DNA of 64,000 bases from Ustilago trichophora (GCA_900323505.1 OOIN01000003.1:62001-126000); one strand, 5' to 3'; counted from the stretch's first letter, positions 1 through 11,131 are shown. Translations and numbers: made by a program. Notes: a model not told the origin generated them from the sequence alone.

Positions 1-2421
1 GGCACCACAGGCCTCGGCATCTCCAGCTCGGGTCTCGCCGAGGTTGATACCGAACTCTCTCCCACCGCCTCACTCATCCGCGAAAGGAACAAGCTCATCA
101 CCGACAAGAAGCATCTCAAGTCTCGTGTCAGGGACGCCGAAGCACAAGTCTACAAGCTTGAGAACGAGCTCAAAGCTCTTCGCCCTTACCTCGTATCGGG
201 TGGAATCAAGGCAACCGAGTTGCCCGCGACTTCATCCACCACCGAGCCTTTGGGCAGTCAAACCCCAGGTGACCTCAGTCAGCCTGGCACCGCACCTACC
301 ACCCCAAGCCGTTCAGGCAGTCGCAGGGACAAAAACAGAAAGAAGCGCAACATCACCATGGGAGATGCAGAGACAGAACATCTCATGCTCGCCGCTCGAC
401 GTCTCCGCGAGATGCGCAAGGAGCAAGCAGCCGCAGCTGCTGCTGCTGCTGCTGCGTCCAGCTCCTCGGCGGACTCGACCTCGCTTCCTGCTTCTCAAGA
501 GTCCAACAAGCCAGCCTCCAATGCGCCTCCTCCAAATGGTGAGGCTCTTGCGCCTGCCGCCGAGCCGCACGCTCCCGTCTCACACGCCTCTCCTATCAAG
601 CGACAGGCGAGCGAAGGCCCCATGACCGCCGACAGGGACGCACCACGTGCTGGCGAGCCCCGCACTCCGCCATCGCGATCGGCAGAGCGACCGCCCAAGA
701 CTCCCAAATCCGTCGCAAGCATTCCCAACACCCCTCGCACCGGTATTCGTGCAAGAGAGCTCGACGAGCTGGCACGAGGCGATGACCGACGAGATAGCTG
801 GTCAGGACGTCACCGCAGGCTCGATTCCGCCTCCTCCTTCACCGGCATCGACGAGCTGCTTCAAGCCGCCGAGACGCTCAACCCCGGTGCTGCCGCTTCC
901 TCGCCCACTATCCGATCCAGAGGTCCTGCCCCACCTTTCCCACCTCCCGGCGCTGATCCAAGCTACTACTCTCGAGAACCGCCTCACCGCGGTTTGGCCT
1001 ACCCTCCACCGCTCTCGGTCACCACGGCTCGCGGTCCAGAGTACGATTCCTATGGCTACAATGCTGGCCCCTACCCCATCCAGTCGAGCCCGCTTCGCAT
1101 GGCCCATGAGAGTCCCAAACGTCGACGCGTCTCTTCTGCAGCCTTTGACTCTGAGCCATACGGATCTCCCTTCCTCGGCGACCGACAGCCTCGCAACCGC
1201 ACACAGACCGAGGGAGCTGACCCCTTTGTGCAGGGACGACCTCCCTACCACGACTATGCACCCAGTGGTCCTCCCAGCGCCGGTGGAAGTCAGACCTTGA
1301 GTGCACTTGATCTGCTTGCGGATCAGGCGACTGCCAGTCAGAATCCCTCGCAGGGCAGCGACAAGTCGGGCGAGTTTGAGGGAGTCAGTCCCATCGGCAG
1401 CTTGAGCAGCGAAGACGAGATGGCCATGGATGGCGAGTCTCGACACAACAAGTCTGGTTCTCGTCTGGCATCCTCGCGAGCTCACGATGGTTCTCGCAGC
1501 TCCAAGCCCAACGGTTCGCAGGCATCCCGAACTAGCGAAGGCAAGAGCTTTGGTGGTAATCAAAACCCTGAAAAGAGGCTACCTTATGTCCGATGGACCT
1601 CGGAAGAAGATACCAAGCTGCGAGCTGCCATCAAGGAGCATGGACAGCGCTGGGAGCTTATCTCGCGTGCTGTAGGCACCCGATCCTACCACCAGTGCCG
1701 ACAGCGATACTTGCTCATGCGACGCAAGGAAGCGGCTGCCAAAGCACAGGAGGGAAACGACGATGGTGGACAAGGGTTGTCTGCATCCGCATCGGATCAA
1801 CAATCGCAAGAGTCGGATTATGGTCAAGATCCCGCTCCGAGCAGCTCCAGCGGACGTAGAAAGAGCGCTGGAGGCTCGCATGCCCGTCGTGGCTCTCGAT
1901 CTGGCAACGTTGGCGATACATTCAACTCGGAAGGTGGAGTGACATCTACACCTTTGCACAAGCTTTCCATCGGTGCACCTGCACCCCCTGGAAGCGTGTA
2001 TGGTCAATTTTCACCTACAAATCGACCCGACGTGTTACCACCTCGATCGTCTCAAACTCCAACCCACAGTCGTATGCTCTCGCATCCACTCTCTCCCTCA
2101 ATGCAACCCTCATCGCCTTACTCGTCGCAAACTCCATCGGCGGTTCGAAGACCTCCTCCTCCTCATTCTCATGCTCATTCTCACTATCCGCATCCACCAC
2201 CTTCTCCGCTCTCGACGAGCGCTAGACAATTGCCTCCTCTTCAAATCTCCCAAGGACAGGGACAGGGATACCTGTCTCATCCACCACCCAGTTCACCCCT
2301 CACAGCGGGTAGGAGGTTCGAAGGCGAATCAAAGAGACAGGGTGGTCCACCTTCTCCTACTACTCCAACTGGTGGTGGTACGGGTGGGGCGAGGAGGATG
2401 GGTGCTGCTTTGTATAGCTAA
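1..2421 (+). CDS. SANT/Myb-domain nuclear protein, 3' part (5' end outside window)
   Basis: Frame 1 is open from the first base to a TAG at 2419-2421, giving 806 residues of the C-terminal part. It begins inside a charged heptad-like stretch (about residues 25-65, rich in Glu, Lys, Leu) that looks like a coiled coil. A polyalanine/serine run and long Ser/Pro-rich disorder follow. Near residues 526-578 there is a single SANT/Myb repeat with the spaced aromatic residues expected (RWTSEEDTKL, RWELISRAV, CRQRYLLM). The tail is His/Pro-rich. One Myb repeat suggests DNA or histone-tail binding in the nucleus. The family cannot be narrowed, and no start codon is claimed because the frame runs off the window edge. 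Confidence 0.85.
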   Translation, partial: GTTGLGISSSGLAEVDTELSPTASLIRERNKLITDKKHLKSRVRDAEAQVYKLENELKALRPYLVSGGIKATELPATSSTTEPLGSQTPGDLSQPGTAPTTPSRSGSRRDKNRKKRNITMGDAETEHLMLAARRLREMRKEQAAAAAAAAAASSSSADSTSLPASQESNKPASNAPPPNGEALAPAAEPHAPVSHASPIKRQASEGPMTADRDAPRAGEPRTPPSRSAERPPKTPKSVASIPNTPRTGIRARELDELARGDDRRDSWSGRHRRLDSASSFTGIDELLQAAETLNPGAAASSPTIRSRGPAPPFPPPGADPSYYSREPPHRGLAYPPPLSVTTARGPEYDSYGYNAGPYPIQSSPLRMAHESPKRRRVSSAAFDSEPYGSPFLGDRQPRNRTQTEGADPFVQGRPPYHDYAPSGPPSAGGSQTLSALDLLADQATASQNPSQGSDKSGEFEGVSPIGSLSSEDEMAMDGESRHNKSGSRLASSRAHDGSRSSKPNGSQASRTSEGKSFGGNQNPEKRLPYVRWTSEEDTKLRAAIKEHGQRWELISRAVGTRSYHQCRQRYLLMRRKEAAAKAQEGNDDGGQGLSASASDQQSQESDYGQDPAPSSSSGRRKSAGGSHARRGSRSGNVGDTFNSEGGVTSTPLHKLSIGAPAPPGSVYGQFSPTNRPDVLPPRSSQTPTHSRMLSHPLSPSMQPSSPYSSQTPSAVRRPPPPHSHAHSHYPHPPPSPLSTSARQLPPLQISQGQGQGYLSHPPPSSPLTAGRRFEGESKRQGGPPSPTTPTGGGTGGARRMGAALYS

Positions 2422-2655
2422 ATTCGTACACATTGGTATTTGTTGGATGCTTTCGGTAAGGTCTTTTCTTCAAATGGAACTTTTGGAACCTTTCTTCACA
2501 CCGTCTTTCACCCAGTTGTCCAAGGACTGGATCATCTCTTCATGGAGCAGTCTCATCACAAGTCATACTTCTCTAGGACGATGACGAAATTTGTATTCTA
2601 TAACTCGCTCTCCTCTCCTTTACAGCAAAAAGTTCAACACTAGCTTACGCAGGCG

Positions 2656-4824
2656 TCAAAATTTGCCTGCTAGACTCCTGGCCGCTTCCGAGGCCGAGAT
2701 TCTCGATCGACCACTGGCGGTTCCGGAAGCTCCGCTGTTGAGCGTTCCGAATGGATTCGGTCTCACAGCTGTTGCTCCTGCTGTTGCTGTAGGACGATCG
2801 ATGAACATTGACTGCGTTCCTCCTCCTCCACCACCATAACCACCACCACCACCAGCAGGATTGGCGAACGGATTGTGATGAGAGGCATGCATGGATTGCG
2901 TGAGGTTGGGTGTGGAAGAGGGAGAGGGAGAGGGAGATATCCATGCGTTTGACTGTGCGGGTAAGGGTGAGTGCGAGGTGTGAAGCAGTGGTGGGTCAGA
3001 AGTGGTTGGTGTGGATGCGGCCGAGGAGGTGGATCGGACCATGTTTTCTGGGTTAAACGGTGGTGGTAGTGGTACTGGTACCGGTGGTGGTGGTCTGCTG
3101 GGGTTTGGTGTCACTTCAGAAGGACCAGTAAAGGGCGATCCATCAGGTCTAGACTGTGCAGGTGAAGAAGGACGCTCTCCATTAGGACTTGTCACATCCG
3201 AATTGATATGAGCGAACGGCGGTCTTGCTGCTTGACCCGATACCTGCGTCGAACCATGCGAGGGCCTCACCGGCGTCTGTGTCGTGCTATCCGGCCTGGT
3301 CGTATTCTCGAGTTCAGCCTTCAAGCCCTTCATCTCCTTCAAGAGCTGCTTGGAAAACATGACACTTCCCCTAGCATGTTCCACGAGTGCCTGCTGCAGA
3401 TCCTGATGCGCATAGCGACTATGGCTCTGCAAGCTGTTGTGCAGCTCTTGGCTGATTTTCTTCAAGTTTTGCGCAAGCGCATGTTCGTGACGCTTGGCCT
3501 CTTGGAGCTCCTCGAGGGCGTCGTCGACACGATCTGCGCGCAAGTTGCGTTGCATCTTGAGATGTTCGGCCTCTCGCTTTTTGTTGACGGTGGCTTTTTG
3601 GGCGTTGTGATGCTCTTCGACGAGGGCGTTGCGGGCGAGCATGGTCTCCTTTGCTGCTCTTGCGTTGATGGATTGGTAGGCAACGGCATCGCCGATGGTC
3701 AAGAGTTCGGTGTTGCTGAGCGCATCTTGAAGCTCTCCCAAGCTGCGTGCAGTGTAGGCGGTGCGTTTGAGGACGTAAGGAAGACCGAGGCGTAGGGATG
3801 GTGGGCGGATCTCTTCTGCAGCGCCAAGATTGCTGAGTTTGATGGACAAGTCGGAGAGTGCGATGGTGAGAGAGCGACGAGAGTGAGCGAGCTTTTCGGA
3901 AGCTTCGGCAGCATCGGCGAATTGCATTTCGAGACGAGTGACTTCGGCTCTGGCTGCCACCAGATCCTCGTCGTCGTCGTATACACTTCTGGAAGTGCTG
4001 AGACCTTTGGAAGTGCCACCCAGACCGAGAATGCCAAATCCACCGCTGGAGATTCTGGAGCCAGCCGATGCAGAAGTTGCGAGAACACCGTTGGGAAGAC
4101 CGCCAGTTGCATCGACACCGCCATAAGCCACCGAGGCAGCGCTTGCCATGGCATTAGCAAAGCGTTTGCGAGCAGCTGAAGAGCTACCGGTACCGGGAGG
4201 AGTGGGCGAGTAAGCGAAATCGGCTTCGATCAAGCTGCGAGTCTCTGGATGATCTCTGAGGCTAGGTTCTGCAAGGATGCGAGAGAACCATCTGCCGAGC
4301 ATGAGGCGTAGGATGCGGGTATCTTCCAAGCCACTTGCGGTGGTGGAAGGCAGGGGCAAGGCAGGTACGATGATGGCGGGGCTTGAAAGTGAGAGAGCGA
4401 GGGCAAAGAGGCAGAGTTCTCGATAGGAACGGGTGACGCCGGGGTATGCAGAAGCTCGAAAGTGAGACAAGTTGGTATGGGCATCGAAGCGAACGAGCAA
4501 ATCCTTTTTGGCCTTTTCGATGGTTTGGATGCGTACGCGGAGAAAGAGCTCTCTTGGTTTTTGATGGGATTGATAAACGAGAGAGGGATTGTGGTCGGAT
4601 CGGCCAACGGATTGGTGCTTGCGCTGATCCATGTTGGGATGCATTGGAGAAGTTGAAGTGTTGTTGGGATGAGTGGTTTGATGTTGGTGAAGTTGTGCGT
4701 TGGAAGCAGATTGAGGAGTGGGTGGGACTGGCTTGTCCGAGGTGGTTGAATGGACCGACATGGGTGGATGAGATTGATATGAGGGCCCGCTCACTGGCTG
4801 GGCTGATGGTGATTGGAACGACAT
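2656..4824 (-). CDS. VPS17: Vps17-like PX-BAR sorting nexin (retromer)
   Basis: Single-exon frame of 722 residues starting at an ATG whose complement is 4822-4824. After a Gln/Pro-rich tail of 90 residues comes a PX domain (about 91-208) with segments typical of Vps17: RFDAHTNLSHFR, VPALPLPSTTASG, LGRWFSRIL and EADFAYSP. A helical, charged BAR-like region follows (about 265-510), then a disordered Pro/Gly tail. Vps17 pairs with Vps5 as the membrane-bending half of retromer and recycles cargo from endosome to Golgi. The PX lacks the usual basic phosphoinositide-binding Arg-Arg-Tyr pattern, which is also true of known Vps17 proteins. It runs convergent with the SANT gene and divergent from the SWIB gene. 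Confidence 0.82.
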   Translation of the reverse strand: MSFQSPSAQPVSGPSYQSHPPMSVHSTTSDKPVPPTPQSASNAQLHQHQTTHPNNTSTSPMHPNMDQRKHQSVGRSDHNPSLVYQSHQKPRELFLRVRIQTIEKAKKDLLVRFDAHTNLSHFRASAYPGVTRSYRELCLFALALSLSSPAIIVPALPLPSTTASGLEDTRILRLMLGRWFSRILAEPSLRDHPETRSLIEADFAYSPTPPGTGSSSAARKRFANAMASAASVAYGGVDATGGLPNGVLATSASAGSRISSGGFGILGLGGTSKGLSTSRSVYDDDEDLVAARAEVTRLEMQFADAAEASEKLAHSRRSLTIALSDLSIKLSNLGAAEEIRPPSLRLGLPYVLKRTAYTARSLGELQDALSNTELLTIGDAVAYQSINARAAKETMLARNALVEEHHNAQKATVNKKREAEHLKMQRNLRADRVDDALEELQEAKRHEHALAQNLKKISQELHNSLQSHSRYAHQDLQQALVEHARGSVMFSKQLLKEMKGLKAELENTTRPDSTTQTPVRPSHGSTQVSGQAARPPFAHINSDVTSPNGERPSSPAQSRPDGSPFTGPSEVTPNPSRPPPPVPVPLPPPFNPENMVRSTSSAASTPTTSDPPLLHTSHSPLPAQSNAWISPSPSPSSTPNLTQSMHASHHNPFANPAGGGGGYGGGGGGTQSMFIDRPTATAGATAVRPNPFGTLNSGASGTASGRSRISASEAARSLAGKF

Positions 4825-5565
4825 GGAGATGAGAGAATCAAAGTCGAAGCATATTGATGGTGAGTGAGCAGCTCAGACTTTGAGCTAGCTGGACAATGGT
4901 CGACGAGGATGATGGTAGGGAAGAGGGGAGAGAGAGTGTGTGGCACAGGCCACTTGAGAGTTAGACATACTGTATTCTATTCTCTCGCGCGAAATTTGGG
5001 TGCACTCATGCTGTTGTGTGTATGCCAATCTAACACTGTCTCTCCTCTCGAAAATGAATCTGAATCGCGTCCTCTTTGGCTGGCTGTGGCTCAGCTGCTG
5101 CGTCAAAATTAGACCTAGATTGCGTCGCGCTTGGTCCACTTTGTAGTTTTTGCGTCTGAGTGAGTCGTGTAACTGTAACGAGTTGGCAACTCGGCTTCTG
5201 CTTTCTTCCTCCACCCCTCATCATCATCCATCATCCATCATCCATCATCCATCATCAACAACATCTTGCTTCCTCTCTCAACATACCTTTGATTCATTCA
5301 TATTCCCAAGTGGTTCATATCAGCTCAGCTTGATAAAACCAAACTACTACTCCCGCTCTTCACGCCAACCAATACAATCCTTCGCTCCATTTCCGTCAGC
5401 CTCTTCCTGCTATTCACTCACCATCACTGCGCTTCTGCTTCTGCTTGTTGACCATCTCCATCCTCACAATAATCCGCTACCACATCCATCCTGCGTCTAA
5501 CCAATATCGCACAGCGCTCGTTCCGCATTCTAAACCAACTCAGCAACCTTAATACATCTGCAATC
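4825..5565. promoter_or_regulatory. Divergent intergenic region between VPS17 and the SWIB gene
   Basis: This 741-bp stretch has no convincing gene and must contain both promoters. The right half (about 5200-5560) is CT-rich on the + strand, as is common just upstream of fungal translation starts. It includes a seven-base tandem repeat, ATCATCC, about five copies at 5221-5256. Confidence 0.5.
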
Positions 5566-6659
5566 ATGTCTCAGCCTCAGCCTCTCGACCCCGCCATCGT
5601 CGCCGTCCTTCGCCCCTCCATCATCCAAATCCTCAACAACGCCGACCTCAGCTCCATCTCGGCTAAGAAAGTTCGCGCACAGCTCGCTCAGCTTCCACCA
5701 CACGCCCTTCCACCTACACTCGACCTCTCCGCAAGCAAAAAGCAAGTCGACGAAGTCATCCGTGACTGCTTTGACCAGATCTCCAAAAACATGTCCGCTC
5801 CTCCGCAACCTCCCACTTCCTACAACGGCGCCTCCGCTCCCCCCTCGGGCGGCCTCGCTCTTCCAGGTCTCGGTGGTGTAAGGGGTGGACACACCGCTGC
5901 TCCCTCTACCACCTCCTCCACCCCCAACAAACCCACTCCTCCAAAGTCTGCTCCCGCAAAAGCCGCCCCCGCATCCAACGGCACAAAGACAAAAGCCGAA
6001 CCCAAGCCCAAGAAGAAGCCTGCCAAAAAGCGTGCCGTTGCCGACGACGACGATGACGACGAGCCTCGCAAGAAGAGGGCCGCCAACCCCAACAACCCCT
6101 TCAACAGGCCCCTCATCCTCTCTCCCAAGCTCGCAGAGGTTTGCGGTGGAAATGAGGTACGTATCCCCTCCCCATTTTCCGCATTGCAGCACTGCTGCCG
6201 ACTTGCATGCAATCGACTGGCTTACCTTCTTGTCATATTACTTTCCTATCCTCTACCTTTGACCATGTTACCATAGATGCCACGCCACGCCGTCGTCAAG
6301 CAGCTTTGGGCATACATCAAGTCAAATAACCTTCAAAACGAGAGCAACAAGCGTCAAGTGAGTAGCCCCGCTCATTCCGCCCCAACTTTGCTTTCAACAT
6401 AAAAGTCACTGACATTCCCCGCTGCTTCATCTCAACTGCCCATTGCCTACCTTTAGATTCTATGCGATGCCAAGCTCACATCCATCTTTGGCAAAGAAGC
6501 CGTAGAGTGAGTTCACTTCCATCCAGCAAAACATGTCCTTCCGCACTTGTTCCGCTCACACCAACCTCCTTCCACTCCCACCTCCCTTTTCTACTCTGCA
6601 GCTCCTTCGAAATGGCCAAGCTCATCGGCTCCCACCTCACCAAGAAGGACGACGCATGA
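5566..6659 (+). CDS. DEK_C plus SWIB/MDM2 domain chromatin protein (Uaf30/Tri1-like), four exons
   Basis: Exons 5566-6156, 6277-6357, 6457-6506 and 6602-6659 join in frame to 259 residues, with introns GTACGT...ATAG, GTGAGT...TTAG and GTGAGT...GCAG. Residues about 7-68 form a DEK C-terminal-like helical domain (IIQILNNADL, QVDEVIRDCF). The middle is Lys/Ala/Asp-rich with nuclear-localisation-like Lys clusters. The last 80 residues form a SWIB domain: LSPKLAEVCGG, VVKQLWAYIK, ILCDAKLTSIFGKEAV, SFEMAKLIGSHL. Yeast relatives are Uaf30, a subunit of the Pol I upstream activating factor, and Tri1. Which of the two this gene matches is not decided here. The C-terminal exons are tiny, so the junctions rest on restoring the SWIB motif. 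Confidence 0.85.
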
Positions 6660-7129
6660 CGGCCCTTTCACTCGCCAACTTCGCTCGCATCAACCATCCC
6701 TCAATCCAATCGAACCTACCACCACTGACATCGCGCAAGTGCGGACCCAGTCACAACTACCGCCTTCGTTAGCATGCGGCACAACCCCGTTCATACCCGC
6801 TCCCCTTTCTGACATCCTAGCGCGCGCGCGCACGCACACGCGAGGCTCGAATCGCCTTGCAGAATCGCCCTGTCTACTCTTCTTCCCTTCTCCCCCCAGC
6901 ATGCGAACTGTATGCAATCCTCAAAGCAAAGCCACCTTTTCTGGCGCTTCTACCCATCCCCCACACCCTTGTACTCTAACCCCCGAATCCACCCAAACGT
7001 CGCGACGTAATGATTTCTGCTTAGCCACCCTCACAGTCGCACAGGGTTGAACGTTGATCCAACGATCGAGGCAGACATGGATTCGAGATGCAGGTACAAT
7101 TACACGATGATGAATTTTGCGAGACAGAC

Positions 7130-7175
<46 letters not shown>

Positions 7176-7211
7176 GGAGAGGGCTCTATACAGAGAATCT
7201 ACTAATGCTAT
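6660..7211. other. Convergent intergenic region with GA and GC/CA simple repeats
   Basis: The 552 bp between the SWIB gene and REX4 hold no supportable gene. There is an alternating GC/CA tract at about 6822-6841 and an imperfect GA microsatellite at 7130-7183, just beyond the 3' end of REX4. Both neighbours point toward this region, so it should contain both polyadenylation sites. Confidence 0.6.
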
Positions 7212-8600
7212 TTACATGGAGTCTTTCCACCAATCGGCCTTGGCTGCCATACGAGGTTTCAGCCGTACCGTATCTTGCAATGCATTGCCAGCTGCTCGTG
7301 TCGACGAGCTCGACATGTTTCTTCTGGTACTCAGCGCTGGTGAAGCTGCATTTACCGCTTCACCGTTTGCTGGCGCTTTCCAAACCTTGTTGTTGTTTGC
7401 CGTCGACCTCGCCCCTCCACCACCGTGATGTCCTCCTTTGCCACGCAGCACTTCATCCCACTTGGACTTTTGACTCCGAAAAATCGCCATGGTCGCCCTA
7501 GCATCTTCGACCGACGAATGCGACTCGCCTTCCATCTGAATATCGATCCCCAGCACCAACTTTGCCAATTTTTTCAAACTAGGATATTTCGTCTTGGCAA
7601 GATCTCGCAAAGGTTGAAACGTCGACGTATCCCTAACAAGCGGCTTGGGATGCGACAACAACAACGCCTTGAGATCGTTCTGAATCGCATGCCCCACCAA
7701 AACTTTCCCCTTGATAAGGTTGGCAACTTCCCCCTGAACCTCGTGGAAACTAGGCGCATTCTTGAGATCCTTGGGCCGTACACCAGAGACCCAAGTTCGA
7801 TAGTCGGTCACCTTTTTTTGAGGTCGTACGAAACGGTCCATGATGGTGGCTCCGTGGAAATTGACAATCGAGACACGGGCAAGGACGGACTCGCAGCCTT
7901 TTTCTCCAACTCCCACCATCTCGCAATCGATGGCGAGATAGTTTCCCGGCTCCTTTTTGGACGGGTTGGCATCGGAAGGTAGGCCACCGAGAATCACTTT
8001 CTTCTTCAACTTGGCATCCATGATCCCTTCCCACTCGCCACTGCGTGACATTTTGTCCGAGGCACTCTGTCGGACAAGCTCCAGATCCTGCGGCGAAATG
8101 TCCTCGGCAAACCATGGTAGAGATGTAGGCGCCGGGCTAGAGGTCCGACTGCCTTCCGAGTCGCTTACGGCGGTGACAGAGGTGATGGTTCGCTTGTTCT
8201 TGAGTTGTGATGATGTCGAGGCTTTGCGCCGGCCAGATGGCGAGCTGGTCGTGGTGGAGGAGGAGGATGAAGTGGATGCATCAGAGTTGAGCGTCTTTTT
8301 GAGAGCCTTCCAGTTGCTTCCTGCCCCGCCTGCACCTACGCCGTTGGTGTTGCTGTTGGTGTGGAGAGGTGCTCGCTTCATTGTATTGGTCCCGACAAAG
8401 AGGATGCGTGGCTGTTTGAACGGCGGTCTATTCTGAAAAGCTGGACGACGGGATACGGACGAAGGCAGCTGCGCCACAATATGATTTCCAAGGTATTCTG
8501 AAGCTTTAAGCGTAGATGCGAACGGCAAAAGGTGGAACAGACTAGCTAGCGGTTGACGAGCTGACCATCGCACGCTGGCAGTAGCAAGTAGACGGCGCAA
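7212..8600 (-). CDS. REX4: REX4-type RNA exonuclease (DEDDh)
   Basis: The open frame is 462 residues from an ATG at 8600. The exonuclease domain spans about 222-375 with all DEDDh residues visible: Asp225 and Glu227 in AIDCEMVG, Asp309 in HAIQNDL, and His361 with Asp366 in HSSVEDARA. Yeast Rex4 is a nucleolar 3'-5' exonuclease of pre-rRNA processing. An inner ATG at 8381 (residue 74) starts MKRAPLH and would give a 389-residue protein nearer the usual family size. The upstream 73 residues are basic and hydrophobic without acidic residues at the start, so they could be a mitochondrial presequence or simply open leader. I give the longer span but consider the start unresolved. Confidence 0.82.
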   Translation of the reverse strand: MRRLLATASVRWSARQPLASLFHLLPFASTLKASEYLGNHIVAQLPSSVSRRPAFQNRPPFKQPRILFVGTNTMKRAPLHTNSNTNGVGAGGAGSNWKALKKTLNSDASTSSSSSTTTSSPSGRRKASTSSQLKNKRTITSVTAVSDSEGSRTSSPAPTSLPWFAEDISPQDLELVRQSASDKMSRSGEWEGIMDAKLKKKVILGGLPSDANPSKKEPGNYLAIDCEMVGVGEKGCESVLARVSIVNFHGATIMDRFVRPQKKVTDYRTWVSGVRPKDLKNAPSFHEVQGEVANLIKGKVLVGHAIQNDLKALLLSHPKPLVRDTSTFQPLRDLAKTKYPSLKKLAKLVLGIDIQMEGESHSSVEDARATMAIFRSQKSKWDEVLRGKGGHHGGGGARSTANNNKVWKAPANGEAVNAASPALSTRRNMSSSSTRAAGNALQDTVRLKPRMAAKADWWKDSM

Positions 8601-8950
8601 GATGGTGGAAGAAGCTCGGACCGACCTGTATGCAGTCGGGGATTCTACGACGATTGCTTGATGATGAAGCTGACCTGTAATGACGGAGCAGGAGGAGACT
8701 GGGAGTGAAATGCAAAAGAGTCGTCGGCTCTGTTTATGTTGGCCAATCTGAAAGAGGGAAAAGTTGAGAGACGTGCAAGGACGACGACGAGGAGAAGTTG
8801 AGGAGGATGGTTGATGGTGGCCACGATAAGAACAAGGCTCGGAAGGAAGTTTTAGGTTTTACGAAATTTGAGCTGTGTTGCCGTGTGCCGCGTGTGTGGA
8901 GTTGTTGAACTGCGAAAAATGCGAAACATTCCAAAAGAAAAAAGAAAAAG

Positions 8951-8981
<31 letters not shown>

Positions 8982-9189
8982 CCCTGACGAAGCAACACTC
9001 AAGTCATGCTTACAAATGACAAATGTGCTCTCCCTTGGCGCCTCCACTCGCGTCTTTGCGGGATTAAAGTGCAACTCGGTTCTCGCCGAATCACCGTGCT
9101 CGCACGGGCAGATAAGAAGAAATGCGGGGAGCAACAACACTTTCTTCCAAAGTCCTATCGAGCAACCATCACCTACTGTCCATCCAAAC
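8601..9189. promoter_or_regulatory. Divergent promoter region with a 29-bp poly(A) tract
   Basis: The region lies between REX4 (-) and the dehydrogenase gene (+). An uninterrupted run of A occupies about 8951-8979, preceded by A-rich sequence. A frame is open upstream of 9190 through the poly(A), but its lysine run and lack of family homology argue that it is not translated. Such dA:dT tracts often exclude nucleosomes in divergent fungal promoters; that role is inference. Confidence 0.5.
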
Positions 9190-10487
9190 ATGCAGGCTCT
9201 TCGTCCCATCGCAGGCCTGGGTGGCAAATCAACCATCCTTCGCACACAATCTCGCTTGCTCTCTCGCAGCCACTTCCACTCGACCGCCTACGTAGCGGCT
9301 GCAGCTTCCACCGGCAAACCCAAGGTGCTGCTTTTGGACCAAGTCAAACTTGCGACCGCAGAACTTGGTCAGCTTTCAAATGTAGCAAACGTCATCGAAT
9401 CTACCGCAACAACACGCCAGGAGCTCGTCGAAAAGTTTAAACCCGGCGGCGAGTACTCGGATGTAGTAGGCATCTATCGCCATTTCGGTGGTGCTCGTTC
9501 GATCAAGATTACAGGTCGTTTCGATCAAGAACTCGTATCTCAGCTCCCCAGCAGCTTGCGCTACATTGTACACAACGGTGCAGGATACGACCAGTTGGAT
9601 GTACAGGCATTATCTCAGAAGGGTGTCCAGGCTTCCAATGTGCCTTCTGCGGTCGATGATGCTACCTCGGACGTTGCACTTTACCTTTTGCTTGGAGCAC
9701 TTCGACGATTCCCGCTGGCAAAGGCACAGATGAACCAAGGCAAATTCAACTCTACCTTCCCCTTCCTCGATGCAAGAGATCCACGTGGCAAGACGCTCGG
9801 TATCGTGGGTGCCGGAGGTATCGGTCGCGCCTTTGCGTACAAGGCATCGCACGCGCTCGGTATGAAGGTCATCTATCACAATCGCAACCAACTCAGCAAA
9901 GACGTCGAATCTCAGGCAGCAAAGGGAGGCATGGAGTACGTAAAATCTCTCGACGAGCTGCTTGAACGATCAGATGTCGTTTCGCTACATTGCCCTCTCA
10001 CGCCCACTACCAAGGGTCTCATTGGAAAACAACAGCTGCAAGCGATGAAGAAGGACGCCATCCTCATCAACACAGCACGAGGTCCTGTAGTCAAGGAAGA
10101 CGAGCTGGCACAGGCTCTCGAAGAAGGCATCATCGCAGGTGCCGGCTTGGACGTGTTTGAGGCAGAGGTAAGTACCCAGTCCCCCAAAACAGCATGCTGA
10201 CAGTCTCTATATCACACTGTGAAAAAGTTCCTGACCTTGTGGGATTTCTTTTGTGACTTTCTACTCCGGCATCTTTGTGTGTGTGATGATGATGGCAGCC
10301 AAAGATTCACGACAGGCTCTTTGCGCTCAGAGATTCCAAGGTCGAGTTGCTTCCACATGTGGGAACTCTGACATTGGAGACGCAGACAGAGATGGAAGCA
10401 GTCTGCCTTCGCAACCTCATGAAAGGTCTCGAGACTGGTAAGCTCGGCTTCACTGTTCCTGAGCAAAAGGATGTCGAGTTCAACTAG
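9190..10487 (+). CDS. D-2-hydroxyacid dehydrogenase / glyoxylate reductase family, likely mitochondrial
   Basis: Two exons, 9190-10167 and 10299-10487 (intron GTAAGT...GCAG), give 388 residues. The N-terminus (MQALRPIAGL then Arg/Ser-rich, no acid for 49 residues) looks like a mitochondrial presequence. The NAD(P)-binding motif GIVGAGGIG is at about 204-212. The family triad is present: Arg297 in NTARGPVV, Glu326 at the end of DVFEAE, and His346 in LLPHVGT. The intron falls exactly after the catalytic Glu codon, so unspliced RNA would lose the His. The enzyme class reduces glyoxylate, hydroxypyruvate or other 2-oxoacids with NAD(P)H; the substrate cannot be read from sequence. The ATG at 9190 was chosen over an earlier open frame because it precedes the presequence. 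Confidence 0.87.
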
Positions 10488-11131
10488 GCGATACCAAAAA
10501 ACGCCAATGTTAGCAAAAGGTGCACTTTGGGGGGGAAAATGCAGGGTCCCTCTGCTGTGACGCGCACAATTCAACACAATTTCATTTTCACTTTTTCGGT
10601 TGATCACCACCGCATGCCCAACTACGCCAAAAAAGTGATATGTTTCGCTCATCGTGAATCTCTGCCAAGCCGAACAAATTTCTGCTTCTCGGCATCTATC
10701 ACCATGCGTTTTCCTTCCGGGCTCATGTTGATCACAGCGAACGCCCTTATCGAACATGTTGTCAGCCGGAAATTTCTGATTCGAAAAGGCCGCTGTTGTG
10801 TTTGTACGGGGCGCTGGAGCTGCCTACAGGTCCCACGCAGTTCGCTCGAGGCAGCCATTCCTGACAATCGTGTACATAGTCTTCTATCAAGCATGCAGTG
10901 AGGTTTCCATTGCTTCCTCGATCCATCGTGAACCATCATCCCTATCCTCTCCACCTGATAAGCAAGCTCTGACTTGATCGTCACCAAGCTTGCGCAGTTT
11001 CCTGCAACACGCTGACTTGTCCAACTTTCCCATAACCAGCCTCGCCACTTCGCTGGAGCAAGCGTACGTTCGGACAAGCTGCCTCAAAAAGCCTCTTGTG
11101 GCCTGCAAGCTTGGCTTGGGAACGATTCAAC
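10488..11131. other. Intergenic region, no gene seen
   Basis: The 644 bp contain the 3' flank of the dehydrogenase gene and the promoter of the GH55 gene. I see no ORF with domain content and no notable repeat. Confidence 0.5.

Noticed and set aside
8875..9189. N-terminal extension of the dehydrogenase through the poly(A) tract
   Set aside because: It would encode a long lysine run and has no family match, whereas the ATG at 9190 starts a plausible presequence.
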